Assembly: GCA_950295325.1 (NCBI GenBank)
Contig: OX485807.1
Coordinates: 43,306,440-43,370,439 of the forward strand
Reading direction: 5' to 3'
Origin: Polytrichum commune
Lineage: Eukaryota; Streptophyta; Polytrichopsida; Polytrichales; Polytrichaceae
DNA length: 64,000 nt
Below the pieces are notes generated by a model, which was given only the letters and a program-made list of their open reading frames with translations, was not told the origin of the DNA and searched no databases. Below, one piece after another: positions 1-12,753 of this stretch (its first letter is position 1; every line of letters starts with the position of its first letter). The position numbers and the translations under genes are program-made.

Positions 1-1020
1 TATGGGGTTCGGGACCGAACCCTTCATTTGGAGGTGCCTAAGTGGCGTCATTTCATGTTAGAAGCTAACGAATGAAGCCTCGGTTCTAGGTTCAGATTTC
101 GGGTGCTCACTTTATATAAGTCTACATGGCCTCATTTCAGGTTAGAATCTCACACCTTGAAGGAGGGCTATAGGCTCAGATTTCAAGTTCTCACATTATG
201 TGGCTGTCCAATATATGGGGTTCGGGACCGAACCCTTCATTTGGAGGTGCCTAAGTGGCGTCATTTCAGGTTAAAAGCTAACGAATGAAGCCTCGGTTCT
301 AGGTTCAGATTTCGGGTGCTCACTTTATATAAGTCTACATGGCCTCATTTCAGGTTAGAATCTCACACCTTGAAGCCTCGGCTCTACTTTGAGAATTCGG
401 GTGCTCACTTTATATATGTCTAGTTGGCGTCATTTCAGGTTAGAATCTCACACCTTAAAGGAGGGCTATAGGCTCAGATTTCAAGTTCTCACATTATGTG
501 GCTGTCCAATATATGGGGTTTGGGACCGAACCCTTCATTTGGAGGTGCCTAAGTGGCGTCATTTCAGGTTAGAAGCTAACGAATGAAGCCTCGGTTCTAG
601 GTTCAGATTTCGGGTGCTCACTTTATATAAGTCTAGATATCCTCATTTCAGGTTAGAATCTCACACTTTGAAGCCTTGGCTCTACTTTGAGAATTCGGGT
701 GCTCACTTTATATATGTGTAGTTGGCCTCATTTCAAGTTGGAATGTAGTATTTGAAGCTGGGCTCTAGGCTTAGATTTCACGTTCTCTGATTATGTGGCT
801 GTCCAATATATATGGGGTTCGGGACCGAAACCTTCCTTGGGAGGTCCCTTGGTGGGCTCATTTCAACTTAGAAACTAACACTTTCAAGCCTCGGCTATAC
901 TTTGAGATTTCAAATGCTCACTTTATATGTATGTAGTTGGCCTCATTTCAGGTTAGAATGTAGTACTTGAAGATGGGCTATAGGCTAAGATTTTAGGTTC
1001 TCATATTATATGGCTCTAAT
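1..1020 (+). repeat. Family-1 palindrome array upstream of gene A
   Basis: Diverged tandem units of roughly 85 bp. Recurrent phrases are CCTCGGCTCTAG, GTGCTCACTTTATATAAG and GGCCTCATTTCAGGTTAGAA. Every few units carry a short palindrome whose arms are GGGTTCGG and CCGAACCC around a central GA; copies lie near 4-22, 218-237, 514-533 (one mismatch) and 814-833. The same unit fills two introns of gene A, so this is one repeat family. It ends about 140 bases before the gene A start and may be part of its promoter region. Confidence 0.9.
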
Positions 1021-1162
1021 GGTTAGAGGTTAATTACAAAGCAACATTATCAATTTGGGTCAAATGATACTTACTTTGATCTACAATGTGTTGACTCTTT
1101 GGTAGGTGCATGGTATATCTTCGCCACCTTCGACATAAGTATCGGAGGGAAAGCTTCCAGAT

Positions 1163-4100
1163 ATGGATATACTAGAGGACGAGCATGAGGTAGAAGAAAA
1201 GTCTCTTGGAGATGATGCTCACTTTCTAGGTAGTGAGGATCAGATTCAGACTAGGCAAAAAGTTAACTCTGTGGCCACGATTACAAGCTTGAGATTTCAA
1301 CCAAACAGTTCTTCGCGATTTAATATTCCGTTGTGCAGATTGATGGCAATGCCAATGGTACGGCCAACTCTGGCATCCGATCTTGCTAAGCTCGAGCAAG
1401 AATTTGTACACGGATACAGGGAAGGCGCTTCGGTCTTTTATGTTACAATCACCAATGAAGACGGAAATACCCATGAAGTGACGGAAGCTGATAAAGCTTC
1501 TTGGGGTCCTATTTGGGACGCCAAAAACGCCATTTTCAACTCATTTCTCCTCTCGGATCCAGCGTTGGCTCCATTCACAAATTTGATGTTTTTTGTGTGC
1601 GACGGTAACCATAGGCGTCAAGCTTGGTTAAATCACATTGACAGACTTCACCGAACTGATGAGGATTGGCATTATTTGGTGGATTCAATTCTCCTGGACA
1701 CAAAGGGAAAAAATGGACTTGTTATGCAAGTCATGCACAACATAAACAAGTATGTTCATTCTCTTTTGATATATAATCTTTCATTGAAAATTCAATATGA
1801 TTTCACTTTCTTTCTTACTATGATAATCTAATATCTTCCATTTGATTTTTGTATTTAGACATATAGAGGACTCTCATGTGAAGACCAACATTGTCTATAC
1901 CCTCTTCGGGGTTCAGAAGTATGGTCTTATGTCAATTGAACAATTCAATGACATTTTGAGTCCAACCGACCTCAAAAAGGGCAAGAAGTCTCAGAAGACT
2001 TGGTATTCGTTACCATTACATGTATTTACAAATTTCATATTTCAGGTGCGTCACGGAATAGTCCTAATGATTTTGTAAAATATGTGAACTTTGATGGTGG
2101 GCTATAGGTTAAGATTTCAGGTTCTCACATTTTGTGGATGTCCAATATATGGGGTTCGGGACCGAACCCCAATTAGAAGGTTCCTAAGTAGCCTCATTTC
2201 ATGTTAGAATCTAACACTTTGAAGCCTCGGCTCTAGTTTGATTTTTCACATGCTCACTTTATGTTGGTTTAGTTACCTTCATTTCATGTTAGAATGTAAA
2301 TCTTTGAAAGTGGCCTATAGGCTTAGATTTCAGGGTCTCATTTTATGTGGGTGTCCAATATATGGGTTTCGGAACCGAAACCTTCCTTTGGAGGTCTAGA
2401 AGGTCACATTTTGAAGCCTCGGCTTCAAGTTTTAGATTACAGGTGCTCACTTTATATTTATCTAGTTGGCCTCATTTCAGATTAGAATCTAACAATAAGA
2501 GGCCTCGGCTCTAAGTTCAGATTTAAGGTAAACACTTTATGTTGTTTTAGTTGGCCTCATTTCAGGTTAGACTCTACCTCTAAGTGGCCTCATTTGAACT
2601 TAGAAACTGGCACTTTGAAGCCTCCGCTCTAGTTTGAGATTTCAGGTGCTCACTTTATGTAAGTCTAGTTGCCACATTTCGAGTTAGAATCTAACATTTT
2701 GAAGCCTAGGCTCTAGTATGAGAATTCGGGTGCTCACTTTATGTTGGTTTGGATGGCCTCATTTCAGGTTAGAATCTAACACTTTGAAGCCTCGCCTCTT
2801 GTTTGAGATTTCAGGTGCTCACTTTATATAAGTCTACTTGGCCTCATTTCATGTTAGAATCTAACACTTTGAAGCCTAGGCTCTAATATGAGAATTCGGG
2901 TGCTCACTTTAAGTTGTTTTAGTTGGCCTCATTTCAGGTTAGAATCTAAGTCTTTGAAAGTGGCCTATAAGCTTAGATATCAGGTTCTCACATTATGTGG
3001 CTGTCCAATATATGGGTTTCGAGACCGAAACCTTCCTTTTGAGGTCTAGAGGGTCACACCCTGAAGCCCCGGCTTCAAGGTTCAATTAAAGGTGCTCACT
3101 TTATATATATCTAGTTGGCCTCATTTCAAGTTATAATCTAACATTTTGAAGCCTCGGCTCTAATTTGATATTTCGGGTGCTCACTTTATATATGTGTGTT
3201 TGGCCTCTTTCAAGTTAGAATCTAACACTTTGAACCTTCGGCTCTAGTTTGATTTTTCACATGCTCACTTTATGTTGGTTTAATTAGCTTCATTTCAGGT
3301 TAGAATGTAAATCTTTGAAAGTGGCCTATAGGCTTAGATTTCAGGGTCTCATTTTATGTGGGTGTCCAATATATGGGTTTCGGGACCGAAACCTTCCTTT
3401 GGAGGTCTAGAAGGTCACATTTTGAAGCCTCGGCTTCAAGTTTCACATTACAAGTGCTCACTTTATATTTATCTAGTTGGCCTCATTTCAGGTTAGAATC
3501 TAACAATAAGAGGCCTCGGCTCTAGGTTCGGATTTAAGGTAAACACTTTATGTTGTTTTAGTTGGCCTCATTTCAGGTTAGACTCTAATTCTAAGTGGCC
3601 TCATTTGAACTTAGAAACTGACACTTTGAAGCCTCCGCTCTAGTTTGAGATTTCAGGTGCTCACTTTATATAAGTCTAGTTGCCACATTTCAAGTTAGAA
3701 TCTAACATTTTGAAGCCTAGGCTCTAGTATGAGAATTCGGGTGCTCACTTTATTTTGGTTTGGATGGCCTCATTTCAGGTTAGAATCTAACACTTTGAAG
3801 CCTCGGCTCTAGTTTGATTTTTCACATGCTCACTTTATGTTGGTTTAGTTAGCTTCATTTCAGGTTAGAATCTAAGTCTTTGAAAGTGGCCTATAAGCTT
3901 AGATATGAGGTTCTCACATTATGTGGCTGTCCAATATATGGGTTTCGGGACCGAAACCTTCATTTTGAGGTCAAGAGGGTCACATTTTGAAGCCTCGGCT
4001 TCAAGGTTCGAATTACAGGTGCTCACTTTATATATATGTAGTTGGCCTCATTTCATGTTAGAATCTAACACTTTGAAGCCTCGGCTCTAGTTTGAGATTT

Positions 4101-7100
4101 CGGGTGCTCACTTTATATAAGTCTAGTTGGCCACATTTCAGGTTAAAATCAAAGACATTGAAGCCCTGGATATAGGTTCAGATTTCAGGTCTCACTTAAT
4201 GTTTTGGATTTGATGGCCTCATTTCAGGTTAGATTCTAACAATGTGAAGCCTCGGCTCTAGGTTCAGATTTCGGGTGCTCTCATTTGTCTAGCTCTAGTT
4301 CAGTTCTTTTGTCCAAAACATCTTGTCCAACTTATTAATTTCATTTTCATTTCAAAATTTGGTTTCCTCGTTCTTGTTCTCTCTTTGTGCAGCATGAGCT
4401 GGGTTTCGCTGCCGACGAGGGTGCACGTCAGCTTGTGGAGCAATCAGAAGGAGAAGTCTCCCCTGCTGACAAGGCGGCTGCGATGAAAGCCGCAGTTGAG
4501 AAGAGATCTCTGGCACTTCGCATGAAAATGGGAAAATTGGTTGCTGTGGCGAACCCGGAGCTTACCGACGGTTGGCTACGTGAGGTACGCACCCTGATCC
4601 TTTGTCCATATCAATCTTTTAAGCTTATCCGTTTGACTGAGGAACTCACAAGAGCTCTGTCTTTCAGATTGAGCGACATTACACGTTAAACTCACTTTCC
4701 CCGGACCTCAACTTAGAGAAGTTGCAGCTCATTGCAACTTCAAGGGCGTCTCCGGCAATGAAAATAAAATGGCTAGAGTACTTTAATTCATCTGCTTCCA
4801 CTCGTGAGGCCCGAAAGCTACCTCCCAAGCCTATCAACGAAGATAAATTGGCAAATTTCTTGGCAAAGGCTTGTTTCTGGGCAGGAGTAAGTCCACTGCT
4901 TCTATTCAATTTTCAGTTCATTGAATTCATCTTTGGCATGTAATTTACACAACTATCATTCTTTATTTCATCGACTTGATTTAGAAATTGGTCCAGCTGA
5001 TGCTTATTTTCTTGCTTAACAGATCTCAGAACATGCCAGTCTCATTTTTGACGAGACCATGCGTCAAGACCGAGTTCCTATCAACATGAGTATTGCCAGT
5101 GAGCCCATGTTATTGCCAGCGTATATCGAAGACTGTCGCATGAAGTTATGGGACCATGCCTTCAGCACCTACTTCAGAGGACAAGATTCCTTCAAAAAAG
5201 GTGACGAGTTTGTTGGATTTAACGGAGCTGACCTAGTTGTCCGCCGAGTTCTTTTTCGGTGCGTCTCTAATCTTTAAGGACTTTTCATTAATTTTAGTAA
5301 TTGGTTCAGTCCATATTCTTTGTTTTGCTAGTTCGGAAGTTGTTGATGTTAATGTTATGTGCTATTTCGTAACACAGGTACTTTAAGTACGAGCTTTTGG
5401 CGAAAGGAGCTATTTCCAAAGATGACCTTCCTGTATTCTTGAACACATGGCTTGATAGATCAAACTCAGCGTGCATGTTCTCGGCTCTTCAAGAACGCAC
5501 GTGGACAAGTTCTCACCTTACCGGCGGTGCCTGGTATCTTGATTGCGCTTTAAGTTTCACTCCTTCTTTTGAGACTGAGCTCAGGAAATCAAGGGAGGCT
5601 GTAGGTGAGTCTGGAATTGAAATGGTTGACTTACAGGCCATAGAAGATGAAAATGAGAGGGCAAAGGCGATGAAACGACGCATTGAAGAGGACCGAAAGA
5701 AAGCGCTGAGGGTCAAGGAAGCTGAGGAGAGAGCTGACCAAAAAAAGCGGGAGAAGGTGCAGAATTCGTTGGATAAGTCCACTAGAAAGGGGAAAAATAA
5801 GATGAACCCCCCTCCGGAGCCACAAGGTAAGAGTCCGGTTGCTCCAAGTCCCACATATGAATCTGGTTCTCATGCTCCAACATTTTCTAGAGGCACAAAA
5901 CGCGACTCGTCCTACGAGCAGTTGAGTCAAATACCTATTATGACATCTGGGGAGGAGCTCGACATCCATATTGAAGAGCTCATTCTCAACTCCTCATTGG
6001 ACGACGTTCTTGGCGGTGACACGGATGAATTCACCCCTTCCTACAACGACTTGAAAACATTCATGCTCAAGGTACTGCTCTTCCTTTAAATTTATGCATT
6101 TCAATCTTGTCAATCCAATGGTGTGACCAGTAGAGTTAGAAAATTTGAGTATTTTCTCAACCTAGAACTGAGACTTCAAAATGTTTGATTCTAACCTGAA
6201 ATGAGGCCGACTAGACTTATATAAAGTGAGCACCCGATATATGAACTTAGAGCAGAGGCTTCAAATTGTTAGATTATAACCAGAAATGAGGCAAACTAGA
6301 TATATAAAGCGAGCACCTGTAATTTGAACCTTGAAGCCGAGGCTTCAAAGTGTTAGATTCTAACCTGAAATGAGGCCAACTAGATTTATATAAAGTGAGC
6401 ACCCGAAACCTCAACATAGAACCGAGGCTTCAAATTGTTAGATTATAACCTGAAATGAGGCCAACTACATATATATAAAGTGAGCTCCTGTAATTTGAAG
6501 CTTGAAGCCGAGGCTTCAAAATGTGACCCTCTTGACCTCAAAATGAAGGTTTCGGTCCCGAAACCCATATATTGGATAGCCACATAATGTGAGAACCTCG
6601 TATCTAAGCCTATAGGCCACTTTCAAAGACTTAGATTCTAACCTGAAATGAGGCCAACTAAATCAACATAAAGTGAGCACCTTTAATCTGAACCTAGAGC
6701 CGAGGCCTCTAATTGTTAGATTCTAACCTGAAATGTGGCCAACTAGACATATATAAAATGAGCACTTGAAATCTGAACCTAGAGCCGAGGCTTCAAATTG
6801 GTTGATTCTGACCTAAGATGTGGCCAACTAGACTTATATAAAGTGAGCACATTAAATCTGAACCTAGAGCCGAGGCCTCTAATTGTTTGATTCTCACCTG
6901 AAATGTGGCCAACTAGACATATAAAATGAGCACTTGAAATCTGAACCTAGAGCCGAGGCTTCAAATTGGTTGATTCTGACCTGAAATGTGGCCAACTAGA
7001 CTTATATAAAGTGAGCACATTAAATCTGAACCTAGAGCCGAGGCCTCTAATTGTTTGATTCTAACATGAAATATGGCCAACTAGACATATATAAAATCTG

Positions 7101-10100
7101 AACCTAGAGCCGAGGCTTCAAATTGGTTGATTCTGACCTGAGATGTGGCCAACTAGACTTATATAAAGTGAGCACATTAAATCTGAACCTAGAGCCAAGG
7201 CCTCTAATTGTTTGATTCTCACCTGAAATGTGGCCAACTAGACATATATAAAATGAGCACTTGAAATCTGAACCTAGAGCCGAGGCTTCAAATTGGTTGA
7301 TTCTGACCTGAAATGTGGCCAACTAGACTTATATAAAGTGAGCACATTAAATCTGAACCTAGAGCCGAGGCCTCTAATTGTTTGATTCTAACCTGAAATG
7401 TAGCCAACTAGACATATATAAAATGAGCACTTGAAATCTGAACCTAGAGCCGAGGCTTCAAATTGGTTGATTCTGACCTGAAATGTGGCCAACTAGACTT
7501 ATATAAAGTGAGCACCCGATATATGAGCTTAGAGCTGAGGCTTCCGATTGTTAGATTATAACCTGAAATGAGGCTAACTACATATATATAAAGTGAGCTT
7601 CTGTAATTTGAAGCTTGAAGCCGAGGCTTCAAAATGTGACCCTCTTGACCTCAAAATGAAGGTTTCGGTCCCGAAACCCATATATTGGACAGCCACATAA
7701 TGTGAGAACCTCATATCTAAGCCTATAGGCCACTTTCAAAGACTTAGATTCTAACCTGAAATGAGGCCAACTAAAACAACATAGAGTGAGAACCTGAAAT
7801 CTTAGCCTATAGCCAACCTTCAAATTCTAGATTCTAACCTGAAATAAGGCCAACTAAAACAACGTAAAGTGAGCACCTTAAATCTGAACCTAGAGCCGAG
7901 GCCTCTAATTGTTAGATTCTAACCTGAAATGAGGCCAACTATACATGTATAAAGCGAGAACCTGAAATCTCAAAGTAGAGCCGAGGCTTCAAAGTGTTAT
8001 ATTCTAACCTGAAATGAGGCCAACTAGAACAACATAAAGTGAGAGCACTTGAAATCTGAACCTAGAGCCTCGGCTTCAAAGCTTTAGATTATAACCTGAA
8101 ATGAGGCCAACTAGATATATATAAAGTAAGCACCTGTAATTTGAACCTTGAAGCCGAGGCTTCAAGGTGTGACCCTCTAGACCTCAAAAGGAAGGTTTCG
8201 GTCCCGAAACCCATATATTGGACACCCACATAAAGTGAGAACCTGATATCTAAGCCTATAGGCCACTTTCAAAGACTTAGATTCTAACCTGAAATGAGGC
8301 CAACTAAAACAACATAAAGTGAGCGCCTTTAATCTGAACCTAGAGCCGAGGCCTTTAATTGTTAGATTCTAACCTGAAATGAGGTTAACTAGATATATAT
8401 AAAGTGAGCACCTTTAATTTGAACCTTGAAGCCGAGGCTTCAGGGTGTGACCCTCTTGACCTGAAAATGAAGGATTCGGTCCCGAAACCCATATATTGGA
8501 CAGCCACATAATGTGAGAACTTGAAATCTAAACCGAAAGCCACTTTCAAAGAGTTAGATTCTAACCTGAAATGAGGCCAGCTAAAATAACATAAAGTGAG
8601 CACCCGAAATATGAATTTAGAGTCGAGGCTTCATATTGTTAGATTCTAACCTGAAATGAGGCCATGTAGACATATATAAAGTGAGCACTTGAAATATGAA
8701 TTTAGAGCCGAGGCTTCATATTGTTAGATTCTAACCTGAAATGAGGCCACGTAGACATATATAAAGTGAGCACTTCAAATATGAATTAAGAGCCGAGGCT
8801 TCATATTGTTAGATTCTGACCTGAAATGAGGCCACGTAGACATATATAAAGTGAGCACTTGAAATCTGAACTTAGAGCCGAGGCTTCAAAGTGTTGATAT
8901 GAATTTGAGCTTGACTGTGGGTTGAGGGAATCTGGTTTGGGGGTTAGGAGTTGATATTTGACTGATTATGATTTGAGTCTAAGGGTGGGTGAGGGAAGAG
9001 GGGATTCTGGTAGGGGGTAGATGTATAAAGTTTTGATTTTTCTAAGACTCTGAAATTGAAATGTAGGACTCGTAAGAGGTCTCTCGGCCCCGACACACTC
9101 TGTTTAGGGTCTAATATGTTAGTGATTTTGATATGAATTTGAGCTTGACTGTGGGTTGAGGGAATCTGGTTAGGGGTTAGGAGTTGATATGTGACTGAAT
9201 TTGATTTGAGTCTAAGGGTGGCTGGGGGTTGAGCTGGGTGCAGCACTCAAAAGACAAAATCCGGCACTACAAGGGTTCTCCGGAGGACCATCCCTGTTTG
9301 GACTTGATTCTTGCAGATATACCGGAAGGTCTTCCTGTTCCTGGCATATCAGACCCACCGTTGTCCATTCCCGCTTGGAATCAAGAATCGAAAGAGTGGT
9401 TACAACCACTCTTTGACTTTGCCGACGAACATCTGCACGACGACGGGGCAATTATTTTGTTTCACCCTTTTCGCATGAGTACGAAGTCCAATATTCTTGG
9501 ATATTGCAAATCGTATGGTTTTGCAATTCGGAAAGAGTGGTGGGGAATGAACCGCCTTCATCTCACATCCCCATTAAATCCAGCATCAACTGTAAGATAA
9601 ACCTTATGTCTTCTTGCTGATCACCGCATTCAGTTTCAATTTAATCCTTGAGGTAGTTCTGAGTATAGACCCACCTAAGTATTATACTCATGCAGTTGTG
9701 TTGTTTACTTTGTAAACTAATGTTGTTCTTTATGTTTGGTACATTGTAGACCATGAGGTTCGGTATTTCATTGGCGGTCAGGAGCGTGCCGGGGTCACCT
9801 GCATCGAAGTTTTCATTTCGCCTTGTCCCTGCATTGGATCCTTATGGGGTGGATGTTGCACGGGATGATATTCTCCAGAACTTGGTCTCTCGTGAGGACC
9901 AGCTAACTAATGGATCCACACCATGGCGAGGGCCTCGTGAAAAATCCGTGCTTCTAATGCAAATGCTAATTGAAGCATGTAGCTCCCCATGGGATATTAT
10001 TCTAGACTGCACGGCAGCGACCGGTATGTCTTTGTAATCTTCCATTTCAGTTGGTTAATCGTTAATATTGTTTTGGTCTACAAAATTCATAGTTATTTTT

Positions 10101-10727
10101 GTACTAAGTTTTTTCCAACTTCTTTATTTGCAGGATCTTCCATTCATGCATGCCGCAATTTGCACCGTCACATTGTGGCATTAGAGGCTGATGTTGATAT
10201 TTTTGAGGCCTTACTTGCTCCATTGATTATCTCTAGAGCAGCCTCTGAAGTCACTCTTGAAGACCGTGTCACCAGTTTAGAGGATCCTGAGGGTGAAGAT
10301 ATCCCCGTAGAGAGGATTGTGAAAAGATCTCGGTTTACTAAGTGAGTAAGGTCCACAAATTCTCTTACCTGTGTTATGTTTTTTGCTGTCATTTCTTATA
10401 AAGTTGAGTTATGAACATGGTACCATTGGCATTTGTAGATGCGATAAATTGGGCTATCCTATTCACCGGCCTTTTTTGTGTGACCCTAAATTCTATCCCA
10501 GCCCTCCAAAGTCTTGGCAACTTCCTACATATGCAAATGATATTGCTAATCAACTAGCTGGAGGTTCTTATCAGACTTTTACATCTAAATATCGTCCGGG
10601 AAGAGTTTTAGAGTTTTTGGATATAGAAGCTTTAGAATCTGATGGCCAGGCCTCCTCTGATGCAGATATTACTGATTCTAGAATGTCTTCATCATCAGGT
10701 GATCACAGTGATTCGGATCTGATGTAA
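1163..10727 (+). CDS. Gene A: ParB-like/N6-N4 methyltransferase-like fusion protein, 10 exons
   Basis: Predicted exons: 1163-1749, 1859-2045, 4393-4584, 4668-4886, 5023-5258, 5378-6071, 9244-9591, 9750-10023, 10134-10341, 10439-10727. All introns are GT...AG and phases match, giving about 1077 aa. The ATG follows an in-frame TAA. Residues 140-160 carry FFVCDGNHRRQAW, resembling the ParB/DGQHR motif (DGxHRxxA). The middle is helical, then comes a lysine/glutamate-rich coiled-coil-like stretch (about 540-640). Residues 725-734, DLILADIPEG, sit where N6/N4 methylases have DPPY; residues 903-925 (DIILDCTAATG...) and ALEAD resemble the SAM-binding motif I with its following acidic residue. ParB-methylase fusions are common in bacteria and phages. 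Gene B shares the exon plan. Introns 2 and 6 (2.3 and 3.2 kb) hold family-1 palindromes. DPPY is not intact, so the protein may bind DNA and SAM without catalysis. Nuclear location and function are inferred. Confidence 0.82.
2090..4300 (+). repeat. Family-1 array inside intron 2 of gene A
   Basis: About 2.2 kb of the same 85-bp-type units in the same orientation as the upstream array, filling the intron between exons 2 and 3. Palindromes with TTTCGG/CCGAAA or TTCGG/CCGAA arms around a 2-bp centre occur near 2153, 2364, 3017, 3375 and 3940. Within the intron, larger blocks are duplicated: the stretch around 2240-2960 resembles 3240-3900. Confidence 0.9.
6170..8890 (-). repeat. Family-1 array in inverted orientation inside intron 6 of gene A
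   Basis: About 2.7 kb of the family-1 unit, here as the reverse complement (TGAGCACC, AGAGCCGAGGCTTC, CTAACCTGAAATGAGGCC). Palindromes, now with TC in the centre (GGTTTCGG-TC-CCGAAACC type), lie near 6548, 7660, 8195 and 8468. A sub-array at 6760-7480 is a more regular higher-order repeat of about 180 bp. The opposite orientation to intron 2 means the gene carries a large inverted repeat across its middle exons. Confidence 0.9.
8893..9243 (+). repeat. 100-bp direct duplication at the acceptor of gene A exon 7
   Basis: A segment of about 100 bp beginning GATATGAATTTGAGC at 8895 is repeated at about 9129. The second copy runs straight into the polypurine/GTGCAG acceptor of exon 7. The duplication is not part of the family-1 array and differs at only a few positions. 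Confidence 0.8.
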
Positions 10728-11500
10728 TAGCTTCATGTGAATGTCTGTGTACTATCTAATATACCGTTTTTTCTTCCGTTGGTTTTTCAGTTTGTGCACT
10801 CATTCCGCATGGAATTCGTTGTATGTGTATCACTTTCGGAGTTTTTGGGATTGCATATATGAAATTGCATATTTAAGTTAACTTTTGACTTCGTTTTTTT
10901 TTATATTGTTCAAAATATTTTCTAACACCACTTGGTTACTTGTTAATGTTTGAGTGTTTGGATTTATAAAGTGTGGTGTGGTTTTTAATATTCCAATTGT
11001 CTTGTTGAATGCATCTTGTCGTTGTTCTCAAATAACACTACACTTTTGTGGTCGTCAACTAGTAGACAATCTAAAGACAAGTAGCCAAACCAAATACACC
11101 TAACATTTTGATTTCTCAAGCATATCCTACCCACAAGAAAGAGGCCTCGGATCCGAGGCCTCTTTCCAAACCTCCTCCTCATGCTAGAACATATAAGAAA
11201 TGGCCAAATGCAAAAACAAGTAGCCAACTCAAATATACATAACATTTTGATTTTCAAGCATAAGCTACCCACAACTAAGAGGCCTCGGATCCGAGGCCTC
11301 TTCCCATAGGTCCACCATCTTCTCAACCACACTGAATTTTCCCACGGCCATAGGGACTTGTTGGTAATTTTAAGAAACTTTTGGTCCTAAAAATTAGGCA
11401 CTCCATAAATATCGGCCTCATAATTCCAAAATTAAACTTCAAATATGTCCTAAATCCACGGTCATAGGGGTCCTAACTTTAGTTAAATGGAGTTTTAAAT
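10728..11500. repeat. 3' flank of gene A with two family-3 palindrome units
   Basis: There is no gene here. Two copies of the perfect palindrome GAGGCCTCGG-AT-CCGAGGCCTC lie at 11141-11162 and 11279-11300. Both sit in a unit of about 138 bp that also contains AACATTTTGATTT and AAATGGCC. Nearly identical units occur around 60.55-60.75 kb beyond gene B, so family 3 is shared between the two loci. The remainder is A+T-rich. Confidence 0.85.
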
Positions 11501-11950
11501 TTTGATTTTCTGCTCACGAGATCTGCTCACCGCTCACCGCTCACATCGTAGCATTCCTGATCCTGGGTGGAAGGTTGTTCTACGCAAAGAGGCACGAAGT
11601 GTGAGATTGACCTCCATGGCTGAGGGAAGACCAGATCTACACTGCCTAAGCTTACGCAACGATGCTGAAACTCAGGGATTGATGGCACAAAATGTCACTA
11701 ATGATACCGTAGCAATGCCGCCTGTTTTATCAAGTTCCAGGGAGTTTTCTAGCAACGAGGTGCAGCTTGCTCTGCAAATGGAGGATACAGAGGCGGACTA
11801 CAATGATGAGTCACCACAGTAGGACTGTAGGAGCCCAACTACTATCTATAGAATTTTGGTACAACAAAGGAGTAGTCACAGAGATTGCACAGTTAACAAA
11901 TTCGAGTTGTATGGACAAAGGGGGTTCATTACCAATATAAGTATAGGAAA
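11500..11950. other. Short open frame of unknown nature
   Basis: An open frame at 11502-11822 (+) would encode about 106 aa with no recognisable domain. It starts in a CTCACCGCTCAC repeat that recurs, diverged, at 13431-13465, suggesting repeat-derived flanks rather than a gene. I do not call it coding. Confidence 0.3.
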
Positions 11951-12753
11951 CTGTGTCGATGACTATGTTATTTCGCAGTCATGACTAAATCCAGTAAAGA
12001 AAACTGTCCACATGACTACGTTATTTTGCAATCACTTTGACATCTCAGAAAAGTATGGGAAGGTGATCAATAACGGCTTTGTTGTGAGCATGGGAAATCT
12101 GTAGCCTGGTTAAGCATACAAGGCAATTTCGTGCATCTGGAAAGAAAGTGGAAAGATAGAGCAAGTGGAATCATGATTTTTGGACGTCCAACCCAATTAC
12201 TTACTAATTTTTGAAGGTGTGTTTAGTTGTTGTTTCTAGAATGGTGCCCTAAAATGACACATGATCAGGTTTGCGCGCAGACATGGTAGTGTTGAATAGA
12301 CAAGCTATTATGTAAGTGAAGATTATGGACCTACTCCTATTTTACAGCACTCACCCATTGAGCCAACGAGTAGAGGACTTCAAAATCATCTGATTGAAAT
12401 ATATGACTACTATTAGTCATGTTATTTACTACATGAAGTCATGTAGTCACCCAAACCAACTCTCTTACTACACTAAGACATACATAAACCATATACCCAT
12501 ACAATCCGACCACATTAGTATGACTACACATAGTGAGCACTCATAGCATGACTCTGGGAACCGGGCAGGAGAACATATGTCCCGTTCCCGTAGACGTTCC
12601 CACCCATGTCCTCAAAAATATGACTACGTATATGACTAGTCCATGACTGGACCCTCTTAGGACTGATTTTAGACTAAACCAATGACCGAGGTGACTACAT
12701 AGTCATATGCGTTTAGTCACATCCGGTCACATTGGGCTGGTTTTCTTGTAGTG
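11950..12753. mobile_element. CACTA-type terminal and subterminal repeat region
   Basis: The segment ends at 12741-12753 with TTTTCTTGTAGTG, the reverse complement of the CACTACAAGAAAA terminus typical of plant CACTA (En/Spm-like) transposons. Upstream are about a dozen copies of TGACTA or its complement TAGTCA in both orientations (near 11957, 12014, 12402, 12436, 12520, 12625, 12690), some paired as short palindromes such as TGACTA-CA-TAGTCA. Clustered short motifs of this kind are normal for the subterminal regions bound by CACTA proteins. I could not find the opposite terminus. Confidence 0.55.

Noticed and set aside
11502-11822. 106-aa open frame
   Set aside because: No domain, no homologous exon in genes A or B, and it begins in a repeat also present at 13.4 kb.
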